From assembly GCA_003648575.1 (NCBI GenBank), contig QMPN01000039.1:1-16153 (forward strand): a stretch of DNA of 16,153 bases, written 5' to 3'. The first letter of the stretch is position 1. Every line of letters starts with the position of its first letter. Position numbers and translations under genes: made by a program. The notes under the pieces are model-generated. The model was given only the letters and a program-made list of their open reading frames with translations. It was not told the origin of the DNA and did no database searches. This DNA is from Bacteroidota bacterium (GTDB lineage: Bacteria; Bacteroidota; Bacteroidia; Bacteroidales; B18-G4). Shown one piece after another: positions 7,607 through 15,600 of this stretch.

Positions 7607-7633
7607 GCAAGGAATTGGTATTTATTTCCTTGC
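7607..7633. promoter_or_regulatory. 8-bp inverted repeat in a divergent gap, possible operator
   Basis: GCAAGGAA (7607-7614) and TTCCTTGC (7626-7633) are perfect reverse complements with an 11-nt spacer. They lie between the diverging RND and TPR-like genes, upstream of the -7 box at 7667. No gene ends here, so a terminator is unlikely. The centre-to-centre spacing of 19 nt is close to two helical turns, as expected for a dimeric regulator. This is inference from symmetry only. Confidence 0.35.
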
Positions 7634-7666
7634 TTTTATGGTGAGTGATTTTTCCATAACAAGTCT

Positions 7667-7674
7667 TATATTTG
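7667..7674 (+). promoter_or_regulatory. Bacteroidota -7 box for the secreted TPR-like gene
   Basis: TATATTTG is a full match to TAnnTTTG, 19 nt upstream of ATG 7694. No TTTG is seen at the -33 distance. It probably serves both the TPR-like gene and the dehydrogenase that follows 2 bp after it. Confidence 0.5.
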
Positions 7675-7693
7675 TAAACCTGTAACACTTAGG

Positions 7694-8845
7694 ATGATGA
7701 AGAAACACTTTTTACTTCTCATACTGGCATTTCCTGTATTGCTTCTCGCTCAGTCGCCCGAGAAATTGATCAGCAAAGGCGAATATGACGACGCAATTGA
7801 GATTTGTGTGGATAAACTGGAAGCCGGAAAGGGCAAAAAAGATGAGCTCTATGCTTCCCTCAAACATGCTTTCGAGGCGGCCAACGAGATTAATCTGAAT
7901 AAGATCCTGGAACTAAAAGGAAGCCGCCAGCCGGCGATGTGGTTCGATGTTTTCGTGAACTATGCTGACCTTCAAATGCGCTATACCACCGTTTCCCGTA
8001 TCAGCGAAATGCTCACACAGGATATGGTAAATATCCAGCTGACTGACCATAGCACTGACCTGGAAGCATCGCGGCAAAATGCGGCAGCATACCTGTATGC
8101 CCATTCGGTCAGTCTCCTGAAGAGCGGTAAAAAAGCTGATGCCGGACAGGCATATTCAGAGTTGCTTCTGGTTACAAAGCTATATCCGGACTATCAGGAT
8201 GTTGAAATCTTGATGCGGAGGGCGATCGGAGGCAGTGCCAACCTGGCTCGAATGGAGATCAACAACCGGAGTGATGCCAGCCTTTCTCCCGATTTTATTG
8301 CCAGTATGGAGGAAATGGCTCTGACATACAGGGAAAAACAATACCTTGATTATATCGTCAAGGCAGAGCCCGGCCAACATTATTCACTGGTGCTTGCTGT
8401 AGATATCAATTCAGTGAATGCCACCCCGGGGACGGTGAACGAAAAGGAATATACTGCTTCTCACAAGAATCCCGAGAGCTATGCTGCCACGTATGATGAT
8501 CCTGCAAAGTTTGAGGAAGATAAGAAACACCCCGATTTCAATAAGTGCAAGATCACGGAGATCTACCAGATAAAAACTGCCGTGATCAAGGGCAAACTGA
8601 AATATATCGATCAGGCAAGCGGAAAGGTATTATATGAGATCCCAATAACGGCGCGTTCTGTTTTCGAAAACAAGACAGCTACCGCAACAGGCGATATGTT
8701 TGCCTGTCCGCCGGAGATCAGTGAGATCCTTGACAAGCCAAAAATGAAATTTCCTAAGAGCGGGGAAATGATCACCCGTGCCGGCAAAGAGTTTAAAATT
8801 TTGCTCAAGGGAATCATCTGGAACGATTCATTCATTAACAATTAG
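7694..8845 (+). CDS. Secreted protein of unknown function with TPR-like helical N-terminal region
   Basis: I do not recognise this 383-residue protein. It begins with a clear type I signal peptide (MMKKHFLLLILAFPVLLLA, cut before Gln20); there is no lipobox cysteine, so it should be periplasmic or exported. Residues ~20-220 look alpha-helical and contain TPR-like pieces: ISKGEYDDAIEICVDKLEAG near the start and AYLYAHSVSLLKSGKKADAGQAYSELL further on. The C-terminal ~130 residues look more beta-rich (IKTAVIKGKLKYIDQASGKVLYEIPITARSVF), with a polar stretch just before (KNPESYAATYDDPAKFEEDKKHP). No catalytic motif stands out. ATG 7697 is an equally good start. The next gene begins 2 bp after the stop, so the two are almost surely co-transcribed. 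TPR assignment is by eye and needs a profile search; real coding is well supported by the signal peptide, length and spacing. Confidence 0.85.
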   Translation: MMKKHFLLLILAFPVLLLAQSPEKLISKGEYDDAIEICVDKLEAGKGKKDELYASLKHAFEAANEINLNKILELKGSRQPAMWFDVFVNYADLQMRYTTVSRISEMLTQDMVNIQLTDHSTDLEASRQNAAAYLYAHSVSLLKSGKKADAGQAYSELLLVTKLYPDYQDVEILMRRAIGGSANLARMEINNRSDASLSPDFIASMEEMALTYREKQYLDYIVKAEPGQHYSLVLAVDINSVNATPGTVNEKEYTASHKNPESYAATYDDPAKFEEDKKHPDFNKCKITEIYQIKTAVIKGKLKYIDQASGKVLYEIPITARSVFENKTATATGDMFACPPEISEILDKPKMKFPKSGEMITRAGKEFKILLKGIIWNDSFINN

Positions 8846-8847
8846 TA

Positions 8848-9816
8848 ATGACCCGGGATACCATTAATAATAAAGTTCTTCTACTTGACGCCAACCATCA
8901 TATCCTGGAGCAACGACTGGCGGATGCCGGTTTTCGTTGCGATTATTTCGATGAGCTGACACTGCCTCATTTAAAGCATATTATTGGTGAATATTCGGGC
9001 ATCATTGTGAGGAGCCGCTTCAGGCTCGATAAGGATGTGCTCACCCTGGCAAAGAAACTTGCTTTCATAGGAAGGGTAGGGGCCGGGATGGAAGGCATCG
9101 ATGTAGATTATTGTAAGTCGCATGGAATCCGTTGTTTCAATGCCCCGGAAGGGAATCGGAATGCTGTTGGTGAACACGCCATGGGCATGCTATTGGTGCT
9201 GATGAACCGCCTGTTTATCGCTGATCATGAGGTAAGAAAGGGTATTTGGAGACGTGAGGAAAACAGGGGCATTGAACTGGAAGGCAGGACGGTCGGCATC
9301 ATCGGATATGGAAATACCGGTGGCGCTTTTGCAAAGAAACTCTCTGGCTTCGATTGCACTGTGCTTGCATATGATAAGTACAAGTCAGGCTTTTCCGACA
9401 ACTTTGTTACAGAGTGTAATATGGAGCGGATTTTCAGCGAAGCTGACGTTCTTAGTCTGCATGTCCCGCTTACCGATGAGACCCGATCCCTTGCAGATAA
9501 AGATTACTTCAGCAAATTCGAAAAAAATATCATCCTGATCAACACTTCACGTGGACATTGTGTACATACTTCTAATCTGGTTGACGCACTTCAATCCGGA
9601 AAAGTGACGGGAGCTGCACTCGATGTGCTGGAGTATGAAAAGCTTTCGTTCGAAAACCTCCTGGATGATGAATTGCCGGATGCCTTTAGGGCCTTGATCG
9701 CTTCCGACAAGGTGATTCTCTCACCCCACATTGCCGGCTGGACCCATGAGTCGAAGAAGAAACTGGCGGAGGTGATCGCCGATAAGATCCTGGCAGAATT
9801 CAGTCCTCCTAATTAG
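8848..9816 (+). CDS. D-isomer-specific 2-hydroxyacid dehydrogenase (phosphoglycerate dehydrogenase-like)
   Basis: A 322-residue NAD-dependent dehydrogenase of the SerA/D-2-hydroxyacid family. It has the substrate-side RSRFRLD and RVGAGMEGID, the Rossmann loop GYGNTG (153-158), Asp176 at the end of the next strand (prefers NAD over NADP), and the catalytic triad Arg235 (INTSRG), Glu264 (ALDVLEYE) and His294 (SPHIAG). There is no C-terminal ACT domain, so it lacks the serine-feedback module of long SerA forms; the length is typical of short forms. If it is 3-phosphoglycerate dehydrogenase it starts serine synthesis, but serC and serB are not nearby and related enzymes act on other 2-hydroxyacids, so I do not assign serA. 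The ATG is 2 bp after the stop of the secreted TPR-like gene. Downstream are two hairpins, then the convergent phosphofructokinase gene. Superfamily firm, substrate uncertain. Confidence 0.9.
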   Translation: MTRDTINNKVLLLDANHHILEQRLADAGFRCDYFDELTLPHLKHIIGEYSGIIVRSRFRLDKDVLTLAKKLAFIGRVGAGMEGIDVDYCKSHGIRCFNAPEGNRNAVGEHAMGMLLVLMNRLFIADHEVRKGIWRREENRGIELEGRTVGIIGYGNTGGAFAKKLSGFDCTVLAYDKYKSGFSDNFVTECNMERIFSEADVLSLHVPLTDETRSLADKDYFSKFEKNIILINTSRGHCVHTSNLVDALQSGKVTGAALDVLEYEKLSFENLLDDELPDAFRALIASDKVILSPHIAGWTHESKKKLAEVIADKILAEFSPPN

Positions 9817-9850
9817 AATATTGCACCCCCTCGGGGTGCTAATCATATTC
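9816..9850 (+). terminator. Hairpin after the dehydrogenase gene, GCACCCC-CTC-GGGGTGC
   Basis: GCACCCC (9823-9829) and GGGGTGC (9833-9839) form a perfect 7-bp stem around a CTC loop. Outside it, GAATAT (9816-9821) can pair with ATATTC (9845-9850) across an uneven internal loop. The hairpin starts at the dehydrogenase stop codon. No U-tract follows, so it may act as a bidirectional or processing stem, or be a dispersed palindromic repeat. Confidence 0.55.
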
Positions 9851-9869
9851 TAAATCTCATTTGTCTAAT

Positions 9870-9896
9870 GATATTTGGCTCCTCTGGAGCCATATC
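9870..9896 (-). terminator. Second hairpin in the convergent gap, GGCTCC-TCT-GGAGCC
   Basis: GATAT (9870-9874) and GGCTCC (9877-9882) pair with GGAGCC (9886-9891) and ATATC (9892-9896): 11 pairs with a 2-nt TT bulge and a TCT loop. It lies 32 nt beyond the end of the phosphofructokinase gene and about 20 nt from the first hairpin. It is probably the 3' end signal for the minus-strand gene, by position. The same design as its neighbour (GC stem, 3-nt loop, TAT flanks) is notable. Confidence 0.55.
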
Positions 9897-9897
9897 C

Positions 9898-9928
9898 CGA
9901 TTCAACCGATTCAACTAATTCAACCAAC
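9898..9928. repeat. 9-nt tandem repeat CGATTCAAC at the end of the phosphofructokinase gene
   Basis: CGATTCAAC at 9898-9906 and 9907-9915, then TAATTCAAC at 9916-9924 and a partial CAAC (9925-9928). The array directly abuts the phosphofructokinase stop codon (9929-9931 on the plus strand). Confidence 0.75.
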
Positions 9929-11146
9929 TTACCACTTCAGCACTTTCCTGAAATCAAAGTGTTCGGGAAAATCGACAAACTCTTTGGCTTGCTCATAGTC
10001 GCCGGGAGTGATGTATTGCAGGCTCTGATTAAATACCAGGTCGGCGGTTTGTGATTTCATGTTAACCAATCGAGGCTCTACCTTACCCAGGTCATTCGTT
10101 ACATCCTCAAGGAAGAGCGGATGGATATCGCCCTTGGGATCGGAGGTAACCATGCATCCTGTGTGCCCTTTGTCGAAAAGCTGCTTTACACCCATGCCGA
10201 GCAATGAACAGTACATCAGGTCGAAGGCGATAGGGTTGACACAACGAACTTCATAACCCAGTTCCACGGGTCGGCTTTTTACGTCGAGCTTGATCTCTCT
10301 GAGTTTTTCCTGCAGCAAGATGTTGAAGATGTGTGCCTTGCTAACGTTGCCCAGCTCCGGATGCCCGTGGTCATCATATGTAAAGTGGATGCCGCAGGCT
10401 TTGATCTCTTCATCCGACATGAAATGAAATACACCTTCACTGATGATCACGATACCGTATGGGATGCCCAGTATTTTTCGTTTTACGATGGTAGAGATCA
10501 CCAGCTTCATGATGGCATCAAAAGTGATAGGGACATTATTGAACATCTCAGGGATGATGATCATAGGAGAGTGCACCGCTGTCCCGATCCCGAAGGCAAG
10601 GTGCCCGGCCTCGCGGCCCATGGCTGAAATAATAAACCAGTTTCCACTGGTACGTGCATCTTCATATACCGTCTGTACAATCTTGACACCGGCTTCCTTG
10701 GCCGACTGGTAGCCAAAAGTTGGCTGGCCTTCCGGCAATGGCAGGTCGTTGTCGATGGTTTTGGGAACATGGATATTCTGTATGCTTACATTCTTGCTCT
10801 TGAGGAACTTGGAGATCCTGTTCGCTGTGGAAGCAGTATCGTCGCCGCCAATAGTCACAAGCAACTCAACGTCATACTTGACAAAAAAGTCTGTGCTGAA
10901 CTCATCATCTGTTGGCTTATGACGGCTCATCTGAAGGGCTGACCCCCCTCTGCCACGAATATCATCGGCAAAGGCAAAATCGATATCCTGGAAAACCGCT
11001 TCCTCAGAAAACAGGCTTTTATAACCGCCATGCAATCCGATCACACGGTAACCATCTTTCAGAAATACTTTCGATACAGAACTTATTACAGAGTTGATTC
11101 CCGGCGCAGGACCACCTCCACATACAATAGCAATACTTCCACTCAT
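9929..11146 (-). CDS. pfp: Phosphofructokinase with pyrophosphate-type active site (PPi-PFK)
   Basis: A 405-residue member of the phosphofructokinase A family, which phosphorylates fructose-6-phosphate to fructose-1,6-bisphosphate. N-terminal GGGPAPGIN (10-18) is the phosphoryl-donor loop. GGDDT (100-104) has Asp where ATP enzymes carry Gly, and PKTIDND (128-134) has Lys where ATP enzymes have Gly. This pair of changes is the known mark of pyrophosphate-dependent enzymes, which run the step reversibly. The catalytic TIDND aspartate and the substrate motif MGR (176-178) are present. The frame opens at TTG 11155, inside a promoter-like box; ATG 11146 (MSGSIAIVCGGG) fits the family better. It follows the aspartate kinase gene on the same strand after ~100 bp filled with tandem repeats and is convergent with the dehydrogenase. 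Donor specificity is inferred from the two residues. Confidence 0.9.
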   Translation of the reverse strand: MSGSIAIVCGGGPAPGINSVISSVSKVFLKDGYRVIGLHGGYKSLFSEEAVFQDIDFAFADDIRGRGGSALQMSRHKPTDDEFSTDFFVKYDVELLVTIGGDDTASTANRISKFLKSKNVSIQNIHVPKTIDNDLPLPEGQPTFGYQSAKEAGVKIVQTVYEDARTSGNWFIISAMGREAGHLAFGIGTAVHSPMIIIPEMFNNVPITFDAIMKLVISTIVKRKILGIPYGIVIISEGVFHFMSDEEIKACGIHFTYDDHGHPELGNVSKAHIFNILLQEKLREIKLDVKSRPVELGYEVRCVNPIAFDLMYCSLLGMGVKQLFDKGHTGCMVTSDPKGDIHPLFLEDVTNDLGKVEPRLVNMKSQTADLVFNQSLQYITPGDYEQAKEFVDFPEHFDFRKVLKW

Positions 11147-11152
11147 AGGTTT

Positions 11153-11160
11153 CAAATTTA
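11153..11160 (-). promoter_or_regulatory. Bacteroidota -7 box just before the phosphofructokinase ATG
   Basis: On the minus strand TAAATTTG fits TAnnTTTG exactly. It ends only 6 nt before ATG 11146, so a transcript from it would be leaderless or nearly so. There is only a weak TTTA at the -33 distance (around 11178-11181). Either a very short leader or a chance match. Confidence 0.35.
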
Positions 11161-11190
11161 ATGCTGTAAAATTAAGATAAATATTCTTTG

Positions 11191-11212
11191 GTACGTGGTA
11201 CGGGGGTCCGTG
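11191..11212 (-). repeat. Heptanucleotide repeat GTACGTG-like x3 (same family as 16072-16113, inverted)
   Basis: GTACGTG (11191-11197), GTACGGG (11198-11204), one extra G, then GTCCGTG (11206-11212). On the minus strand the words are CACGTAC and CCCGTAC, the same as units of the array at 16072-16113. It lies in the gap between the aspartate kinase and phosphofructokinase genes. Confidence 0.7.
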
Positions 11213-11223
11213 GGAAATAGAAA

Positions 11224-11244
11224 CCCAGTCCCCAGCCCCCAGTA
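11224..11244. repeat. Heptanucleotide repeat CCCAGTC-like x3 beside the aspartate kinase stop
   Basis: CCCAGTC (11224-11230), CCCAGCC (11231-11237) and CCCAGTA (11238-11244) are consecutive 7-nt units. The array ends one base from the aspartate kinase stop codon (11246-11248). The CCAG core resembles the CCAGCAT array at 969-989. Confidence 0.75.
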
Positions 11245-11245
11245 C

Positions 11246-12499
11246 CTATTTGACCACCATCTGCACGGTTAGCCTGCTGCGTTGCTCAAGCAGTATTTCT
11301 TTATTTTCGGTGAGGCGGCCAATGCTTGGCTTATCGTAATGCCTGATCGTGATCAGTTGCAATCCGTCATTGTATTTCACACGGAAATCTTCCTGGAGTT
11401 CTTCCATGAGTGCCTGAAGACGGGTGCTCTGATCGACACATACAGAGAAGCTGATGGCGGAGTTTTGCATCAGGTTGATGCCGCAACGGTGCCTGGTGAA
11501 GATGCCAAAAATATGGTGGAGCATGTCTGCGGCGATGAAAGAAAAATCGCGGGAAGAAATGGATATCAATACCTGCTCCTTCTTGATAATACATGAAGGG
11601 ACGAGCGCATCGGAACTCAGGTCATTATGGATGACAGAGCCTTCAGCCTCAGGATCGAGAAACGATTTGACTATCAGTGGGATATCTTTATTTTTTAGTG
11701 GCCTGATGGTCTTGGGATGTATGATCTTTGCTCCATAAAAAGCAAGTTCGATAGATTCGGCATAAGAGATCTTATCCAGCTTTACAGTATCCTTGAAATA
11801 CCTTGGGTCTGCATTCAGATAGCCGGGTACATCTTTCCATACAACCACCTCTTCGGCATCAAGTACGTTAGCAAATATGGCTGCGGAAAAATCAGATCCT
11901 TCCCTGCCTAAACTGGTGGTAAAGCTGCCGTCACTACCGATAAATCCCTGCGATATGCTGATCTTATCTTTTACAGCTTCACCTACTTTTTGCCGGGTCT
12001 TTTCCCAATCAATTATTGCAGCCCTGTGTGTGCTGTCGGTCATGATCAGATCCCGTGCATCCAGCCAGGTATTCTCAAGCCCCATTTCATTCAAAAAAGA
12101 GCTGATGATCCTGGTCGAGAGCAGTTCTCCTGTCGGGACAATCTGGTCGTAGTAAAGATCATAAGGGTGTTCCCGCTCCGGGTTGGCCAGAATAACGAGC
12201 CACATCTTCAAGGCCTTGAAGAGCTCGTCCAGATGTGTATAAATGTCATGGTTTTGATCAGGGAAAAGCTCCTTGATGATCTCTAGATGATAGTTGTACA
12301 AGTCCTTGAATATCTCGTCTGTTTCCTGGCCCTGCTTATAGGCTGCATCTGTCAGAGTTTCGAGGGCATTGGTAGTCTTTCCCATAGCAGATACGATGAT
12401 CACCAACTCCTCCTCCTGATACCTGGATAGAATTGTCGGAATGTTCCTGACCGAGTCAGCATCCTTAACCGATGCACCACCGAATTTAAATACCTTCAT
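11246..12499 (-). CDS. lysC: Aspartate kinase (monofunctional, with C-terminal ACT region)
   Basis: Phosphorylates aspartate to aspartyl-4-phosphate, the entry to lysine, threonine, methionine and diaminopimelate synthesis. The 417 residues have KFGG (5-8) at the start, IIVSAMGKTTNALE, the central VPTGELLSTRI, the substrate loop TSLGREGSDFSAAI, and WKDVPGYLNADPR with SYAESIELAFYGAKIIHPKT. From about residue 300 the sequence fits an ACT regulatory region (VLISISSRDFSFIAADMLHHIF, then GINLMQNSAISFSVCVD), which normally binds feedback amino acids. No homoserine dehydrogenase domain is fused. The start is ATG 12499. Its promoter is part of a divergent palindrome shared with mfd, and its ~65-nt leader contains a heptamer array. 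The symbol lysC is used in the general sense of a single-function aspartokinase; which end product inhibits it is not visible. Confidence 0.92.
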   Translation of the reverse strand: MKVFKFGGASVKDADSVRNIPTILSRYQEEELVIIVSAMGKTTNALETLTDAAYKQGQETDEIFKDLYNYHLEIIKELFPDQNHDIYTHLDELFKALKMWLVILANPEREHPYDLYYDQIVPTGELLSTRIISSFLNEMGLENTWLDARDLIMTDSTHRAAIIDWEKTRQKVGEAVKDKISISQGFIGSDGSFTTSLGREGSDFSAAIFANVLDAEEVVVWKDVPGYLNADPRYFKDTVKLDKISYAESIELAFYGAKIIHPKTIRPLKNKDIPLIVKSFLDPEAEGSVIHNDLSSDALVPSCIIKKEQVLISISSRDFSFIAADMLHHIFGIFTRHRCGINLMQNSAISFSVCVDQSTRLQALMEELQEDFRVKYNDGLQLITIRHYDKPSIGRLTENKEILLEQRSRLTVQMVVK

Positions 12500-12533
12500 A
12501 AATTTTGCATTATCGCCACTTCAAAACCACACT

Positions 12534-12561
12534 CAACCCTTAAAACTCAACCCTCAACCCT
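12534..12561. repeat. Heptanucleotide repeat CAACCCT in the aspartate kinase leader
   Basis: CAACCCT occurs at 12534-12540, 12548-12554 and 12555-12561; the missing unit (12541-12547, TAAAACT) is degenerate but keeps the 7-nt register. On the transcribed minus strand the unit reads AGGGTTG. The array lies between the aspartate kinase ATG and its -7 box, so it should be part of the mRNA leader. Confidence 0.75.
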
Positions 12562-12565
12562 CTAA

Positions 12566-12598
12566 GGGCAAATATAATCAAATACGCTATCTTTGCCC
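12566..12598. promoter_or_regulatory. Divergent palindromic promoter for aspartate kinase (-) and mfd (+)
   Basis: GGGCAAATATA (12566-12576) and TATCTTTGCCC (12588-12598) are inverted repeats pairing at 10 of 11 positions around an 11-nt spacer. Each arm contains a Bacteroidota -7 box: TATATTTG on the minus strand (12569-12576) and TATCTTTG on the plus strand (12588-12595). The outward-facing boxes give leaders of roughly 65 nt (aspartate kinase) and 45 nt (mfd). No convincing -33 elements are seen. Confidence 0.6.
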
Positions 12599-12645
12599 AC
12601 CGTTGCCGGATTAAAAAATAACGCCTGAATTCAAGTCAGATTGTA

Positions 12646-15600
12646 ATGAAAGTTGACGAATTTCTCGATCAATATGCCTCCGCGCCACTGGCTTCCGGAG
12701 TGATCAAGCATCTTGCTGGTGGATCCCGGCAGGGTTTGTGGGTGAAAGGGCTGGCAGGTTCATCTATTGCAGCCCTCTCGGCAGCAGTGACCTCAAAGCT
12801 GAAAGGGACACACCTCTTCATTCTGAATGAAAAGGAGCAGGCGGCCTATTTTTTCAATGATCTGGAAAGCCTCTTCGACGAGAAAGAGGGCAGTTTTCAG
12901 CGTAAGAAGGTACTTTTCTTTCCCACTTCATACACGAAATCATATGACCTGGCCCACACCGACAACACCAATGCACTGGAACGCTCACAGGCGGTTGGAA
13001 AGCTTTCTTCACAGGTGTCGACCAAGATCATCATAACTTATCCGGAGGCTCTTGCCGAAAAACTGGTAACGCGTTCTTTTCTCTCTAAAAGCACCTTCAG
13101 GATCAAGCTCGATGATAAGCTGGACATGGATGAGCTGATAGATTTTCTGGATGAGCAGCATTTTGAGCGTGAAGATTTTGTGATCGGTCCCGGTCAATAT
13201 GCCGTTCGTGGAGGTATTCTTGATGTGTTCTCATATTCCAATGATTTTCCTTACAGGATAGAATTTCTGGGCGACAATGTAGCTTCACTTCGCTCTTTCG
13301 ACCCTGAGAACCAGCTATCAGTTGACAAGCTCAGCAGGGTGGCCATCATCCCTGACCTCAACGACAGGCGCATCGAGCATAAAAGGGAAAACCTGCAGGC
13401 CTTACTACCTGACGATGCCGTGATCTGGGTGGAGGATACCACTTTTTCACGCGACCGTATCGATGAGGAGTATAAGAAAGCAGTGAAAGTGATAGAATCA
13501 CAGGATGACATGCCAGCGGATGGTAAAGTGGAAGATCTCTTCCAGACTGGAAGCGAGTGGCTGTCGGGATTGGGCGAGTTCCCGCTCGTGGGATTCTCAA
13601 AACGCTCTCCGGGTGATGGCTTTTTTGTGATTGAAGCTGATATCATTCCTCAGCCTTCTTTTAATAAGAATTTTGACCTCCTGGCGGGTGACCTGCAGGG
13701 TCATACTGCAAATACATTCAGTAAGCTGATCCTCTCATCGAATCCAAAGCAGCTGGAGCGCCTGCACACTATATTTGAGGACATCTCTTTCAGGACAAAA
13801 ACAAAGGAGCGTCCTGCCTTCGACACCATGAATATCTCCCTTTATGAGGGCTTCATCGACCGGCAGGCGAAGCTTGTCTGTTATACTGACCATCAGATAT
13901 TTGAAAGGTACCATAAGTTCAGGCTCAGGGAAAGTTTCAGTAAAAAGGAAACCCTGTCGATACGAGATTTGAATGATCTCAAGCAGGGCGACTTTGTGAC
14001 CCATATCGATCACGGTGTTGGGCGATTCGACGGACTGGAGAAGATCATCAACAATGGGAAAGAACAGGAAGCTATCCGCCTGGTTTATAAGAACAGTGAC
14101 CTGCTCTATGTGAGCATACATTCGCTGCACAGAATAGCCAAATATACGGGCAAAGAGGGCCATGTTCCCCAGCTCAATAAGCTTGGATCAAATGCCTGGA
14201 GTACACTTAAAAGCAAGACCAAAAAGAAGGTCAAGGATATTGCCAGGGACCTTATACGTTTATATGCAAAGCGAAAAGCCGCGGAAGGCTTTTCATTCTC
14301 CCCCGACACCTACCTGCAAACCGAACTGGAAGCATCCTTCTTTTATGAGGATACACCTGATCAGCTGAAGGCCACCAGGGATGTGAAAAAAGACATGGAG
14401 GCTTCTTTCCCCATGGATCGCCTGATATGCGGTGATGTAGGATTTGGAAAGACAGAGATAGCCATCAGAGCTGCTTTTAAGGCTGTGGCAGAAAGTAAGC
14501 AGGTGGCCTTACTGGTGCCAACTACTATACTGGCATTACAGCATTACAAAACCTTCAGCGAACGCTTGAAAGACCTGCCCTGCAACGTGGATTATATCAA
14601 TCGTTTTAAGCCGCCCAAAAAGCAGAAAGAAACCATAAAGAAACTCGCTGAGGGGGAGATCGATATCCTGATAGGGACTCATCGGCTCATTAGTAAAGAT
14701 TTGGTTTTCAAAGACCTTGGGTTGCTCATAATCGATGAGGAACAGAAGTTCGGGGTCTCAGCCAAGGAGAGGCTCAAGCAAATGAGCATAGGGGTGGATA
14801 CGCTTACATTGACGGCGACACCTATTCCACGTACCTTGCAATTCAGCATGATGGGTGCCCGCGACCTGTCGATTATTAACACACCACCCGCCAACCGATA
14901 TCCGATTCAGACAGAATTACGGTCATTTAGTGAGGATACCATCCGTGATGCGATACAATATGAGCTCTCCCGGGGCGGACAGGTGTTCTTTGTTCACAAC
15001 AGGGTACAAAATATTATGGATGTAGAGCATATGCTCCGTCGCTTCGTGCCCAATGTACGGATTGCAGTAGTTCACGGACAGATGGAAGGGAAGGAGCTGG
15101 AAAGACGTATGCTTGACTTCATAGAAGGGGATTATGACATCCTGCTGGCAACGACTATTATCGAATCCGGCCTTGATATACCCAATGTAAATACAATCAT
15201 CATTAACGATGCACATCATTTTGGGCTGAGCGACCTGCATCAGCTTCGCGGAAGGGTAGGAAGGGCCAATAAAAAAGCCTTTTGCTACCTCCTGACACCA
15301 CCATTGTCGGGGCTCACCAGGGAGGCCAGGCAACGCTTGAGGGCGATAGAGGAGTTTGCCGAATTGGGCAGCGGATTTAACATTTCCATGCGTGACCTTG
15401 ATATCCGGGGAGCCGGAAATCTCCTGGGAGGTGAGCAAAGCGGCTTTATCTCCGAGATCGGCTTCGAGATGTACCACCGCATCCTGGATGAAGCTATACA
15501 GGAACTGAAAGACAAGGAATTTAAAGATGTTTATGAGGAGGAAGAGCCCAGGGATTATGTGACAGACTGCCAGATAGAAACTGATCTAGAGCTGCTGATA

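Noticed and set aside
12500..12580. Lysine riboswitch or attenuator upstream of aspartate kinase
   Set aside because: The leader from the proposed promoter is only about 65 nt and mostly heptamer repeats, far too short for a lysine riboswitch; no leader peptide is visible.
14923..15477. 184-codon open frame on the minus strand inside mfd
   Set aside because: It is antisense to conserved Mfd motor motifs and has no family features.
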